DNA from: Alkalihalophilus pseudofirmus
GTDB lineage: Bacteria > Bacillota > Bacilli > Bacillales > Bacillaceae_D
NCBI RefSeq assembly: GCF_029094545.1
Contig: NZ_CP117836.1
Span: forward strand, 62,001 to 126,000
DNA length: 64,000 nucleotides
Reading direction: 5' to 3'
Each line of letters opens with the position of its first letter. Within the stretch, counting starts at the first letter, position 1. The notes under the pieces are model-generated. The model was not told where the DNA came from and searched no databases. It worked only from the letters and a program-made list of their open reading frames with translations. Made by a program: the position numbers and the translations under genes. Shown here in pieces: positions 26,064 through 36,102 of this stretch.

Positions 26064-26780
26064 ATGAAATTATTCTGTATCCCTCATGCTGGTGCTTCAT
26101 CCATCTCATACAATGGATGGAGAAACCATTTGAATTCGAATATTAATTTTATTCCATTAGAGCTACCAGGTCATATGACACGCTCGAATGAAAAGTTTTG
26201 TAGAAATATGGATGAAGTAATTCAAGATTTAAAACGCACTTTCGAAAAAGAGGTCTCTAATAACGAGGATTACTCAATCTTCGGTCATAGCTTGGGAAGT
26301 GTTATTTTATATTACCTTTACTTCGATTTAATTAAAAGTGGATTTAAGCCGCCAAAGCACCTTTTCTTTTCAAGTAGATGGCCACCTTATCATGAGAATA
26401 AAAAGGCAAATTATGATTTAAACGATCTTGAGGAATGTAAATCAAAATTTATAAAAATGGGCGGTTTTAAAGAGGAAATCATAAAAAATAAGCCATTACT
26501 TGATTATTATTTAGACATTCTCGTGGCTGATTATCAAATTATACAAAGTACCCCTCTAGAAGAACCAAGGATGATTAATACGGATATGTCTATTTTATGG
26601 AGCAATAAAGAAATAGAAATAGATGACAGTGACATTTATAAGTGGAAATTATCTGCTGGTAGTTCTATTTCATTTAATAAAGTGAACGGAACGCATTTTT
26701 ACCCTACCGAATTACCAGAAAAAACAGTCAATATCATTAATAAAACTCTTATTAAATATGAAATGGATAGTTTGAATTAA
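26064..26780 (+). CDS. Type II thioesterase
   Basis: 238 residues, alpha/beta hydrolase. CIPHAGASS oxyanion region, catalytic Ser 76 in FGHSLGS, and a late His in VNGTHFYPTE. Thioesterases of this type clean mis-primed carrier proteins of PKS/NRPS lines. It overlaps none of its neighbours but is spaced within 27 bases of the synthase gene. Confidence 0.9.
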   Translation: MKLFCIPHAGASSISYNGWRNHLNSNINFIPLELPGHMTRSNEKFCRNMDEVIQDLKRTFEKEVSNNEDYSIFGHSLGSVILYYLYFDLIKSGFKPPKHLFFSSRWPPYHENKKANYDLNDLEECKSKFIKMGGFKEEIIKNKPLLDYYLDILVADYQIIQSTPLEEPRMINTDMSILWSNKEIEIDDSDIYKWKLSAGSSISFNKVNGTHFYPTELPEKTVNIINKTLIKYEMDSLN

Positions 26781-26806
26781 TTTTATTTGTTTGAAAGGAG
26801 CATATT

Positions 26807-29800
26807 GTGAAAACTAAAAATGATATCAAAAAAAATTGTTACAAAGACGATGATATAGCAGTAATTGGTATTGGTTTTAAAATTGCAGGTACGGATAAGC
26901 TACAAGATTACTGGAATATTTTCGAAAACAATATTGATTGTATCAGAGACTTACCAGAAGAACGTAAAAATGACATTGAGGATTATGCCAAGATATACAC
27001 TCAATTAGTAGGAAATAAAAGTAATAACTTTTCTTTTAATAAAGCTGGTTATTTAGACACTATTGATAAATTCGATCACGAGTTCTTTAAAATTGCTCCT
27101 CTAGAGGCTCAAGTAATGGATCCAATACAAAGGATTTTATTGGAAACAATTTATAATGCTTTTGATGATGCAGGTTATACAAAAGAAGAGCTTAAAGGGA
27201 CAAAAACTGGTATTTACATTGGGTATACTCCAGGTTCAATGAAAGACAATTATTCAACAAATATTTTTTACAATAACCCTGAGTTAATTAAATATTCTAA
27301 TGTCGGAAACATGCCATGTATAGTACCTTCTCGTGCTTCCTATGCCCTAAATTTAAACGGACCAACTATGGTTATTGATTCTGCTTGTTCATCATCACTA
27401 GTAGCAATTCATGATGCCTGCGTTAGCATCAAAACAGGTACATGTTCAATGGCTATTGCTGGTGGTATACGCCTTCACTCATTCCCTATTGCGTTTGATG
27501 ATATGAACGTAGGTTTTGAGACAGATGATAATAAAACTCGTACATTTGATGACTCTGCAACGGGTGCGGCAATAGGTGAAGGTTCCGCGGTTATACTACT
27601 CAAATCGCTGAAAGAAGCTGAAAGAGATAAGGATAATATTTATGGTGTAATTAAAGGGTCTGCAGTTAATAACGATGGGACCTCTGCCAGTATAACTGCT
27701 CCAAATCCTGCAGCTCAGAAGCAGGTTCTGTTAGACGCTTTCAAAGATGCAGATATCACCCCTGATATGATTGATTATATTGAAACGCATGGTACAGCAA
27801 CGGCCCTGGGGGATCCTATTGAGTTTCGTGGACTTTCAACTGCCTTTGGAAAAACAACTAGTGAAAAGCAATTTTGTGCTCTAAGCTCTTCTAAAAGTAA
27901 TATAGGTCACCTTTATGAGGCAGCTGGGGTTGCATCTGTTATAAAAGCAATAGCAGCCATTAAAAACAAAAAAATTCCTGGCTCATGTCACTTTAACGTA
28001 CCTAACTTAAAAATAGATTTTTGTGATTCTCCGTTCTATATTAATACTCAAACTAAAGAGTGGGAAAAAGAAGGCTTGAGAACTTGTGGTATAAGTGCAT
28101 TTGGAATAAGTGGTACAAACAGCCATTTGGTGTTGCAAGAGTACAATAATGAAGAAGCTGAAAGTACTACCAATTTGGAAAATCTAGTTATAGGTTTATC
28201 AGCTAATTCAATGGAAAGTCTCGTGAAATTAATCAATAATTATAAAGAGTATCTGAGTGATTCAGAGGTATCAATTGACCTATTTGCTAGTAATGTTAAT
28301 TTATATAGAAATCATTATCAAAAAAGGGTTTCAGTGGTTTTTTCTGATAAAAATGAACTAATAAACATTTTAATTCAACTTTCAAAATTAGATCAGTCCG
28401 AATGGAAAAATATAAGTGGAGTTTATTTTGATCCGAATGAATCTAAAGAAAAAATTGACTATGGAAACCTCCGCTTGATATTAAAAAACTATAATCAACA
28501 TATAAAAGATGTAATGAACGGTCAACCTAACGGTAAATATAACGTAAAAAAAGATCTCAATAGAATTGCGGCTGACTACAGTAAAGGCGCAAAAGTCGAT
28601 TGGAATGCTATGTATAAAGAAGTAAGGCCAAGACGAATTTCACTCCCTTATTACCCTTTTAAGCAAACTCGCTGTTGGCTTCCAAAAAATAATAAGGTAA
28701 GAGATATTCAGCTCAATAAGATTGAAGAGATAGATCTTAAAGACGAGAAAAACATTATTGATTCAGATTTCTATTATGAAAGAACATTTATTCAAGGTGA
28801 TAATGTTGAAGTAGACACCAACTTAAGTCAGTGTTTATTAATTGAAGACCATTCTACTAATGATGATCTATTATTTAAAGAATTAGAAAAAAGTTTTCAT
28901 AAAGTTAGTCGTTTAACATTCAATTATGATGAAGCTAAGATTAAAGGTCCAGAAAAATATTTTTCTGAAATATACAATTCCTTAGATTTGAGTGAGTTTT
29001 CCCATGTCGTGTTTGAAAGTGGAGATTTTAGTGAGGTTAATAGGGCAAGTGAGAATTATTTTTCAAAGCATAAGATACAGCTTTTAAGTTTAGTTGGCTT
29101 GTATCGAGAGATGGAAAATTATGATCATTCTATTAAAATTTCTCCATTAATTAACTCATGTTTTAAAGTATCTGAACAAGAAGAGTTTTTTGATTCGAAT
29201 GGTGCAACTATTTTCGGCTTATCAAAATCATTTAACCGTATGTTTAAAAACATACATTCTTGCTGCATTGATTTGGATAAAAGAACCAAGCTATCAACTA
29301 TCGTCAATGAAATATGTTCTAAAACTGATAAAGATATTATTGCTTATCGTGATAATAAAAGATTTTATGAAGGGCTCTCGGAGGTAGCAATTACTCACTT
29401 AGATAAAAAGCCTGAAATAAAAGATGGAGGAGTTTATGTAATAAGTGGCGGTCTTGGTGGAATTGGATTTGAAACTGCTTTGGAAATGACTAATAGAGCT
29501 AAAGATATAACTCTTATTCTTTTGGGACGAACAGGCTTAATGAATACATCAGGTAACGAAGTATCAGAAAAAACAGACAAATTAAATATTTTAAAAGAAA
29601 AGGCTAAAAACGTCCATTATTACTCTGTTGATATTGCGGATATAGATCTAGTATCCCCAATTATTCAGGAAGTGAGTAACACCTATGGGAGAATTAATGG
29701 TTTAATTCATGCAGCAGGAGTTAGTGGAGGCATTTCCTTTGATAGATTAAATGAAGAGTATTTAAATGATGTCATGAGACCTAAAATTCTTGGTACAAAT

Positions 29801-32800
29801 GTTTTAGATCATGTAACAAGAGATCAAGATCTTGATTTCTTTGTAATGTTTTCTAGCATTTCAACTATTTTTAGTAGCTCAGATTTACCTGGATATGTAG
29901 CTGGGAATATTTACTTAGATAGCTATAGTAACTACCGTGAGAAAGAAACTAAAAGTAAAAGTATTACTATAAATTGGGCTACATGGTCAGAGACAGGTAT
30001 GGCTGTCAGAGATAATTTTACTGTCGACACCTTATTTCAAACAATCAAAACCAGAGAAGCAATAAAAGCTTTATTTGATACTTTAAATGGTTCAAGTGGA
30101 TCTGTGGTTATAGCGCAATTAAACTTGAAAGATAAAATTTCAATGTTATTAAAGTCTTATCCATTAAAGTTATCAAATAAAATTCAAAATGCGCTTGATG
30201 CTGAAATATCGGCAGGTAAAAGAAGTAATGCCTCTGACTTACCAAGAAAAAACAATCAATATGGTGAGATTGAAAGAGTAATAATCGAAGTTTGTTGTAA
30301 AAACCTAGGATATGAAGATATTAACATTCACCATAACTTTTTTGAGCTAGGAGCTAACTCTATCTTATTGTCTATCATTTTAAAAGATTTAGATGAGTAT
30401 TATCCAGGCTTATTGCAAGTAACAGATTTGTTCTCCTACCCTTCGGTATCACTTTTAGCAGAACATATCAGTAACTTAACTCTCGTCAATAAAAAGGAAG
30501 AGATTAAAGCAACTGCTCAAAGTACGTCTTCACTTGAATCACAACCTATAGAAATTTGTGATAAAGATAACTCGGAAATGACAGTGAACAATTTTACTAA
30601 GTCAGAAAAAGAAAATTTGAATTCTACTGACTTGGAGGATTCTGTAGCAATTATTGGAGTAGGTTTAGATTTGCCTAATGCAAAAGATTTAGATAGCTAT
30701 TGGGATATGCTTGTGAACGGTATGAATGCTGTAAAAGAAATTCCTAAAGAAAGATCAAAAGATATAACAAATCATTTACTTTGGCAAGGATATAGTAAAG
30801 ATAAAATCAAGTATAGGAGAAGCGGTTATTTAGACGAGATAAATCAATTTGATAATTCCTTTTTCGGAATTTCACCTCGAGATGCATCTCTATTGGAACC
30901 CGTGCTAAGAAAATTCTTAGAGTGTACCTCTAATGCTATTGATGATTCGGGCTATGGAGCTGATGGTATAAAAGGAACAAATACAGGAGTTTTCTTGGGA
31001 TATACAGCAAACCTTGGTAATTCATATAACAAATTAATGTATGAAGTAGATCCAAAACTTTTTTCTGCAGCCTTACCAATTGGTCAAGTAAGCATGACAG
31101 CAAGTAGAACAGCTTACAAATTTGACCTAAAAGGACCAAGCCTAGTAGTTGATACAGCATGCTCCTCGTCGCTAGTTGCATTGCATATGGCCTGTGAACA
31201 AATTAAATTTGGTAAATGTGATATGGCATTGGCAGGTGGCGCTTCTCTTATGGGAATACCTTTAGATGATGGTTCCGGTATTGGATTCGAATCACCAGAG
31301 GAAAAGACAAGAGCGTTTTCTGATAATTCGAGCGGATCAGCCATTGCAGAGGGAGTCGGAGTAGTATTATTAAAGTCACTGAAAAAAGCCCAAGCGGATG
31401 GCGACTCTATATATGCTGTTATTAAAGGGAGTGCGATTAATCAAGATGGTAGTTCGTTTGGTATTGCTGCTCCTAATTATCTGGCTCAATCGGAAGTTAT
31501 AAAGAAAGCCTGGGACGATGCGGGGATTAGTGCTGAGGATATAAGCTATATAGAAGCACATGGCACAGGTACTCAACTCGGTGATCCAATAGAAATTAAA
31601 GGTATAACGACAGCTTTCGAATCAGTATCTAAAGATAAACAAATATGTGGTGTGGGGTCGGTAAAAACTAATATTGGACATGCAAATGAAGCTGCAGGTA
31701 TGTGTGGATTATTTAAATGTATTTTATCTTTAAAGAATAAAATAATCCCTCCTACACTTAACTTCCAGGAACCTAATCCAAATATAGATTTTATCAATTC
31801 ACCTTTATATGTAGTGGATAAACTCATGCCACTCCAGAGCAAAAAAGAAAAAGCTATTCTAGGTATTAGCGGGTTTGGTATGAGTGGGACTAACGCACAT
31901 CTCATTATTGAGGAAGCTCCACCAGTGATTAGCGTTACTACATCTAGGGATGTAAAACCTAAGATCTTTACAATATCGGCAAACACAGAAAAAGCTTTAT
32001 TTAAATTAATTGATCGTTATCGTGAATATCTCAATAAAGCTGATATCAATTTATATAACCTATCCGCAACTCTAAATGTGGGTAGACGCCATTATTCTAA
32101 ACGAATAGCATTTACCTATAAAAACCAAAGCGACTTGATTAGAAAATTAGATGAATTGGCCAAATCAAATTCACTTGTGTCTTTAACGCAAGACTGGTAT
32201 TTTAAAGGGGAATTTGCAGTTGTTCCTGAGAATAAAAAGGAAAAATTCAGTTATGAAATTACCCTTAATGAACAAAGAAAGTTAACTGAAGAGGCACAGG
32301 AACTTTACCAAAATCTAAAAGATAAAGAAATATCCCAAGTACTCCAATTGTACGTAATGGGTGCAGAAATTGATTGGAAGTTTATCTATAATGCACCTTA
32401 TAGAAAATTAAATCTACCAACTTATCCTTATGACAAAAAAGCCTTCTGGTATAAACTTCCTAATAAGGAAGAAGCGCCTAATAATAGCACTGAAGATAAT
32501 AAGGATTTGATTGAAAATAATAATAAAGTTCTGGATTCATATTTTTATTCAAAGAAGTGGGTTGAGCAAGAAATATTAGAAGCAAATGCGGTTGAAGCTA
32601 ACGAAACTATTATGATAGTTCATAATGAGATAAGTAAAAATAATACCTTATTCTCTGATAAATTAAAACTTAGTGGATGTAGAGTTATTGATATATATCC
32701 ATCTGTAGGATTTAAAGTAGTCAATGAAGATAGCTATCATGTAGGAACTCAAGTTGATGATTATCGAAAGCTTTTTACTGCTTTATCTAATGTTCAACTT

Positions 32801-35800
32801 CATAAAATTGTTCATTTTGCAGCATACCACGAGCCTACCATTTCAGAAGTAAAGGACCTAAATAAAGAATTGGATAACAGTTTCTTTATTGTTATCAATT
32901 TAACAAAAGGTTTAATGAAAGCACGAATAGATAACAACATTGAATATGTACTAATTGGGTGTAATGCTCAAAAAATAAGTGGAAGAGAGCCGCAACTCTA
33001 CCCGATTAACTCAGTCAGTTTAAGTGTAGGCAGAGTAATAGAACAGGAATACCCAACTTTAAAATGTCGCGCAATAGATACCGATATGGAATCTTCAGTT
33101 GAGAGCTTGATAAAAGTAATATCCGGAGAAGTTGGTAATAATTACTTTGTAGGTATAAGAGATAATAAAAGCTATGTAGAAGAATTATACGAGAAGAGTA
33201 TTTCTTCTCAAGATAATAATAGGATTGTACCTGGTGGTACTTATATTATTACAGGAGGTACATCCGGTATCGGGCTTAAAAATGCATTATTGTTTAGTAG
33301 AAAAGCTAAATGTAATTTAATACTCTTAAGTAGAAAAGGCTTCCCATCAAAATCAGAATGGAGGAAATTAGCTGATAGTAAAGAATACAGCCTGAGAATC
33401 AATGACTTAGAAGAGATTCTTGAAAATGGATGTAATGTAGAAGTTCATCAATGTGATATCTCTAACGAGAATGATGTTAAAGGGATGCTAGTCAATGTAC
33501 GTAGTAAATATAATAAAGTGAATGGAGTTGTTCATTGCGCTGGTGTAATTGACCCCGGTTTTATAATTAGAAAGAGCAAAAGTAGTTATTTATCTGTATT
33601 TGCTCCTAAGATTATGGGGACGTTTATTTTAGACAAGTTAACAAAAGATGAAAGAGATTTTCTATTATTACATTCATCAAATGTAACCGATGTGGGTGAG
33701 CCGGGCCAAAGTTGTTATATCGGAGCAAATGCATTCTTGGATTCTTTTACTGACTATTCTAATCTATCAGGCAATAACACATTTACCGTAAACTGGGTAG
33801 CTTGGAAAGAAACTGGAATGGCTTATAATCAAGGTACTAATGTGGACACAACTACTAAAGCTATAACTACGGAAGAAGCTCTGGATTCTCTTTATCAATT
33901 AATATCGGGTAAGCCACAGAGAACAGTAATTGGTCAATTTAATGAAAAAGAGGATTTATTAGCAGCGGTTAAAGGTAGTAGGAATAGAATTACTCAAAAA
34001 TTAATGGAAAAAATATACATTTTATCAAATAGACACAATTTTGGTGAAGTTAACAATCCACCCAAAGAGAAAATTCTTGTACCAGATAAAACGAAAGTCC
34101 AGAGTGAAGTCGTACCGAACGTAACTTTACTAGGAAGTACTGAAGGAGTATATACACCTATTGAAAAGCAAATCGGTAAAATTTATTGTGATCTATTAGA
34201 ATATGATGAAGTTGATATCTATGAAGGTTTCTTTGAGATGGGTGGAGATTCCATTTTATTGACAGAAATGCATGAGATTATAGATCAGTTATACCCAGGT
34301 GTTGTTAAGGTGGCTGACCTCTTCGAATTTGATTCTATTCATAGTTTGGCAGAATATATTTCTTCAAACTTCCCAGAAGAGATAAGTGGAGAAGATCAGT
34401 TATCAGCAAATCTTGAACCCGAAGAGTTTACCTTAATAGGTAGGGTTGAGGATAATTATACTTCAGTCGAAAAACAGATAGGGCTTATTTATTGTAAATT
34501 ATTGGAGTACGATGAATTGGATATTTACGAAGGTTTCTTTGAAATGGGCGGTGATTCCATTTTACTTACAGAAATGCATGAAGCTATTGAAAATATTTAT
34601 CCTAACGTGGTGAAAGTAGCTGACCTTTTCGAATTTGATTCTATTCATAGTCTTTCCGAGTTTATTGAAAATGAAGTAGAAATTGTTGAAGATGTTCCAG
34701 ACAAGGCGATAACTGAAGAAAAGAATAAAGAGGATCAAACTGAAGAAGAAATCTATTATGAAATGAGTGCTGCTCAAGAAAGAATCTATTATGATTACAG
34801 GCTTAATAAAGATAAATTAACTTATAATACTGGATTTGTCACAGACGAATCTAATAATACTTATGAGAATCTAGTTAAAAATGCGAATAAGTTTTTTGCA
34901 GAATTTGATATGTTTAGAACTAGCTTTGAGAGTACAGATAATGGAGTAATGCAACGCGTGAATCCTATTTCACCAATAGAAGTAAATTATGTAAAAGTTG
35001 AATCGTTAGAGGGGTTAGATTACAAAAAGTACCTTAAAGAATTCAAACTCAGTAAATATCCTTTATTTAACCTGACCTTTATTGAATCACCGACTGAAAA
35101 AGTTATGTTATTTGACGTTCACCATATTTTGTTGGATGGCTATTCAATTACTGTATTGCAGGAACATATGCATGCTTTTGGAAAGGGAGAAAAGCTTGAA
35201 AAACCGCTCTATCCATACTCGAAATATATTGAATTCGAAAGAGGTTTTTATGAATCAAAAGAATATACAAATATGAGAGATTATTGGTTAGAACAACTTT
35301 CAAACTTTGATTTCTCCAATCCATTTGCCATTCGGGAAGGGGCTATGGGCTCTGCACATTCAACTGTAATAATGGATAATAAATTAGCAGATAATCTTTT
35401 GGATTTTGCTAAGGAAAATGGTAGCACAATTTATAATTTGATGTTAAGTGCTTACAAAATTTCACTTTCTCAATTGACAGGGAAAAAAGATATTGCAGTT
35501 GTTACACCTACTTTAAATAGATATAAACCAGAGTTCAAAAATTGTGTAGGTGTTTTTACAAACTTAATACCTTTGAGGACAGAAGTGAATATGGACTCAA
35601 ATCTACTAGAATTTATTGGTAATGTAACTAAAGTTACTAGGGAAGGACTAAAAAATCAATTCTATCAATTTAATCATTTAATGGACGATTTAAGACAATT
35701 TGAACCTAGCTTTCAGTACTATATGGATTTCGAAGACAAGTCATTAAAGAAGCATAGGGAGACAAAGGATATTCCGCACTCGGTCAATATACCAAAATTC

Positions 35801-35995
35801 TATATTGATTTAGAAATTAAGAATTTAAACAACTCTTTCTATGTAACTGCAGCTTATAAAGAAAAGTATGTTTCAGCTGAAGAGATTAAGTACCTTCTAG
35901 AATCCTTTTTTAAGATATTAGAACTATTCTTAGATAATTCTAATAAACACAAGACTGTTAAACAGATTACTGAAGAAATTCAGGTATTTAGCTAA
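26807..35995 (+). CDS. Trans-AT hybrid polyketide synthase with terminal condensation domain
   Basis: 3062 residues from GTG after AAAGGAG. Domain order by residue: KS1 about 10-440 (C194, H328, H368); post-KS linker ending LPYYPFKQTRCW about 620; KR1 about 870-1080 (GGLGGIG; Tyr1030); ACP1 with Ser1185; KS2 about 1280-1710 (C1452, H1585, H1625); KR2 about 2140-2350 (GGTSGIG; Tyr2304); two near-identical ACPs with Ser2482 and Ser2584; a condensation domain from about 2650 to the end with HHILLDG (His2772, His2773, Asp2777). No AT, DH, ER, MT or thioesterase is present. Two ketide extensions with retained hydroxyls are predicted, then release by the condensation domain onto an amine or alcohol. 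The hairpin at 36011 follows. Codon use and base content match the neighbours. Confidence 0.93.
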   Translation: MKTKNDIKKNCYKDDDIAVIGIGFKIAGTDKLQDYWNIFENNIDCIRDLPEERKNDIEDYAKIYTQLVGNKSNNFSFNKAGYLDTIDKFDHEFFKIAPLEAQVMDPIQRILLETIYNAFDDAGYTKEELKGTKTGIYIGYTPGSMKDNYSTNIFYNNPELIKYSNVGNMPCIVPSRASYALNLNGPTMVIDSACSSSLVAIHDACVSIKTGTCSMAIAGGIRLHSFPIAFDDMNVGFETDDNKTRTFDDSATGAAIGEGSAVILLKSLKEAERDKDNIYGVIKGSAVNNDGTSASITAPNPAAQKQVLLDAFKDADITPDMIDYIETHGTATALGDPIEFRGLSTAFGKTTSEKQFCALSSSKSNIGHLYEAAGVASVIKAIAAIKNKKIPGSCHFNVPNLKIDFCDSPFYINTQTKEWEKEGLRTCGISAFGISGTNSHLVLQEYNNEEAESTTNLENLVIGLSANSMESLVKLINNYKEYLSDSEVSIDLFASNVNLYRNHYQKRVSVVFSDKNELINILIQLSKLDQSEWKNISGVYFDPNESKEKIDYGNLRLILKNYNQHIKDVMNGQPNGKYNVKKDLNRIAADYSKGAKVDWNAMYKEVRPRRISLPYYPFKQTRCWLPKNNKVRDIQLNKIEEIDLKDEKNIIDSDFYYERTFIQGDNVEVDTNLSQCLLIEDHSTNDDLLFKELEKSFHKVSRLTFNYDEAKIKGPEKYFSEIYNSLDLSEFSHVVFESGDFSEVNRASENYFSKHKIQLLSLVGLYREMENYDHSIKISPLINSCFKVSEQEEFFDSNGATIFGLSKSFNRMFKNIHSCCIDLDKRTKLSTIVNEICSKTDKDIIAYRDNKRFYEGLSEVAITHLDKKPEIKDGGVYVISGGLGGIGFETALEMTNRAKDITLILLGRTGLMNTSGNEVSEKTDKLNILKEKAKNVHYYSVDIADIDLVSPIIQEVSNTYGRINGLIHAAGVSGGISFDRLNEEYLNDVMRPKILGTNVLDHVTRDQDLDFFVMFSSISTIFSSSDLPGYVAGNIYLDSYSNYREKETKSKSITINWATWSETGMAVRDNFTVDTLFQTIKTREAIKALFDTLNGSSGSVVIAQLNLKDKISMLLKSYPLKLSNKIQNALDAEISAGKRSNASDLPRKNNQYGEIERVIIEVCCKNLGYEDINIHHNFFELGANSILLSIILKDLDEYYPGLLQVTDLFSYPSVSLLAEHISNLTLVNKKEEIKATAQSTSSLESQPIEICDKDNSEMTVNNFTKSEKENLNSTDLEDSVAIIGVGLDLPNAKDLDSYWDMLVNGMNAVKEIPKERSKDITNHLLWQGYSKDKIKYRRSGYLDEINQFDNSFFGISPRDASLLEPVLRKFLECTSNAIDDSGYGADGIKGTNTGVFLGYTANLGNSYNKLMYEVDPKLFSAALPIGQVSMTASRTAYKFDLKGPSLVVDTACSSSLVALHMACEQIKFGKCDMALAGGASLMGIPLDDGSGIGFESPEEKTRAFSDNSSGSAIAEGVGVVLLKSLKKAQADGDSIYAVIKGSAINQDGSSFGIAAPNYLAQSEVIKKAWDDAGISAEDISYIEAHGTGTQLGDPIEIKGITTAFESVSKDKQICGVGSVKTNIGHANEAAGMCGLFKCILSLKNKIIPPTLNFQEPNPNIDFINSPLYVVDKLMPLQSKKEKAILGISGFGMSGTNAHLIIEEAPPVISVTTSRDVKPKIFTISANTEKALFKLIDRYREYLNKADINLYNLSATLNVGRRHYSKRIAFTYKNQSDLIRKLDELAKSNSLVSLTQDWYFKGEFAVVPENKKEKFSYEITLNEQRKLTEEAQELYQNLKDKEISQVLQLYVMGAEIDWKFIYNAPYRKLNLPTYPYDKKAFWYKLPNKEEAPNNSTEDNKDLIENNNKVLDSYFYSKKWVEQEILEANAVEANETIMIVHNEISKNNTLFSDKLKLSGCRVIDIYPSVGFKVVNEDSYHVGTQVDDYRKLFTALSNVQLHKIVHFAAYHEPTISEVKDLNKELDNSFFIVINLTKGLMKARIDNNIEYVLIGCNAQKISGREPQLYPINSVSLSVGRVIEQEYPTLKCRAIDTDMESSVESLIKVISGEVGNNYFVGIRDNKSYVEELYEKSISSQDNNRIVPGGTYIITGGTSGIGLKNALLFSRKAKCNLILLSRKGFPSKSEWRKLADSKEYSLRINDLEEILENGCNVEVHQCDISNENDVKGMLVNVRSKYNKVNGVVHCAGVIDPGFIIRKSKSSYLSVFAPKIMGTFILDKLTKDERDFLLLHSSNVTDVGEPGQSCYIGANAFLDSFTDYSNLSGNNTFTVNWVAWKETGMAYNQGTNVDTTTKAITTEEALDSLYQLISGKPQRTVIGQFNEKEDLLAAVKGSRNRITQKLMEKIYILSNRHNFGEVNNPPKEKILVPDKTKVQSEVVPNVTLLGSTEGVYTPIEKQIGKIYCDLLEYDEVDIYEGFFEMGGDSILLTEMHEIIDQLYPGVVKVADLFEFDSIHSLAEYISSNFPEEISGEDQLSANLEPEEFTLIGRVEDNYTSVEKQIGLIYCKLLEYDELDIYEGFFEMGGDSILLTEMHEAIENIYPNVVKVADLFEFDSIHSLSEFIENEVEIVEDVPDKAITEEKNKEDQTEEEIYYEMSAAQERIYYDYRLNKDKLTYNTGFVTDESNNTYENLVKNANKFFAEFDMFRTSFESTDNGVMQRVNPISPIEVNYVKVESLEGLDYKKYLKEFKLSKYPLFNLTFIESPTEKVMLFDVHHILLDGYSITVLQEHMHAFGKGEKLEKPLYPYSKYIEFERGFYESKEYTNMRDYWLEQLSNFDFSNPFAIREGAMGSAHSTVIMDNKLADNLLDFAKENGSTIYNLMLSAYKISLSQLTGKKDIAVVTPTLNRYKPEFKNCVGVFTNLIPLRTEVNMDSNLLEFIGNVTKVTREGLKNQFYQFNHLMDDLRQFEPSFQYYMDFEDKSLKKHRETKDIPHSVNIPKFYIDLEIKNLNNSFYVTAAYKEKYVSAEEIKYLLESFFKILELFLDNSNKHKTVKQITEEIQVFS

Positions 35996-36010
35996 ATTAG
36001 ATACTATTGG

Positions 36011-36040
36011 ATAGAATGCAGGATTCATCCTGCATTCTAT
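36011..36040. terminator. Hairpin between the synthase and exporter genes
   Basis: ATAGAATGCAGGAT / ATCCTGCATTCTAT, perfect 14-base arms with a two-base loop. No long T-run follows on the plus strand, so it may mark a processing or partial-termination point. Confidence 0.6.
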
Positions 36041-36102
36041 TATTAAAAACGATTTCTACTAAGTGAAATAAGGAGGTAAATTATGATTAGAGGAGGGATA
36101 AG

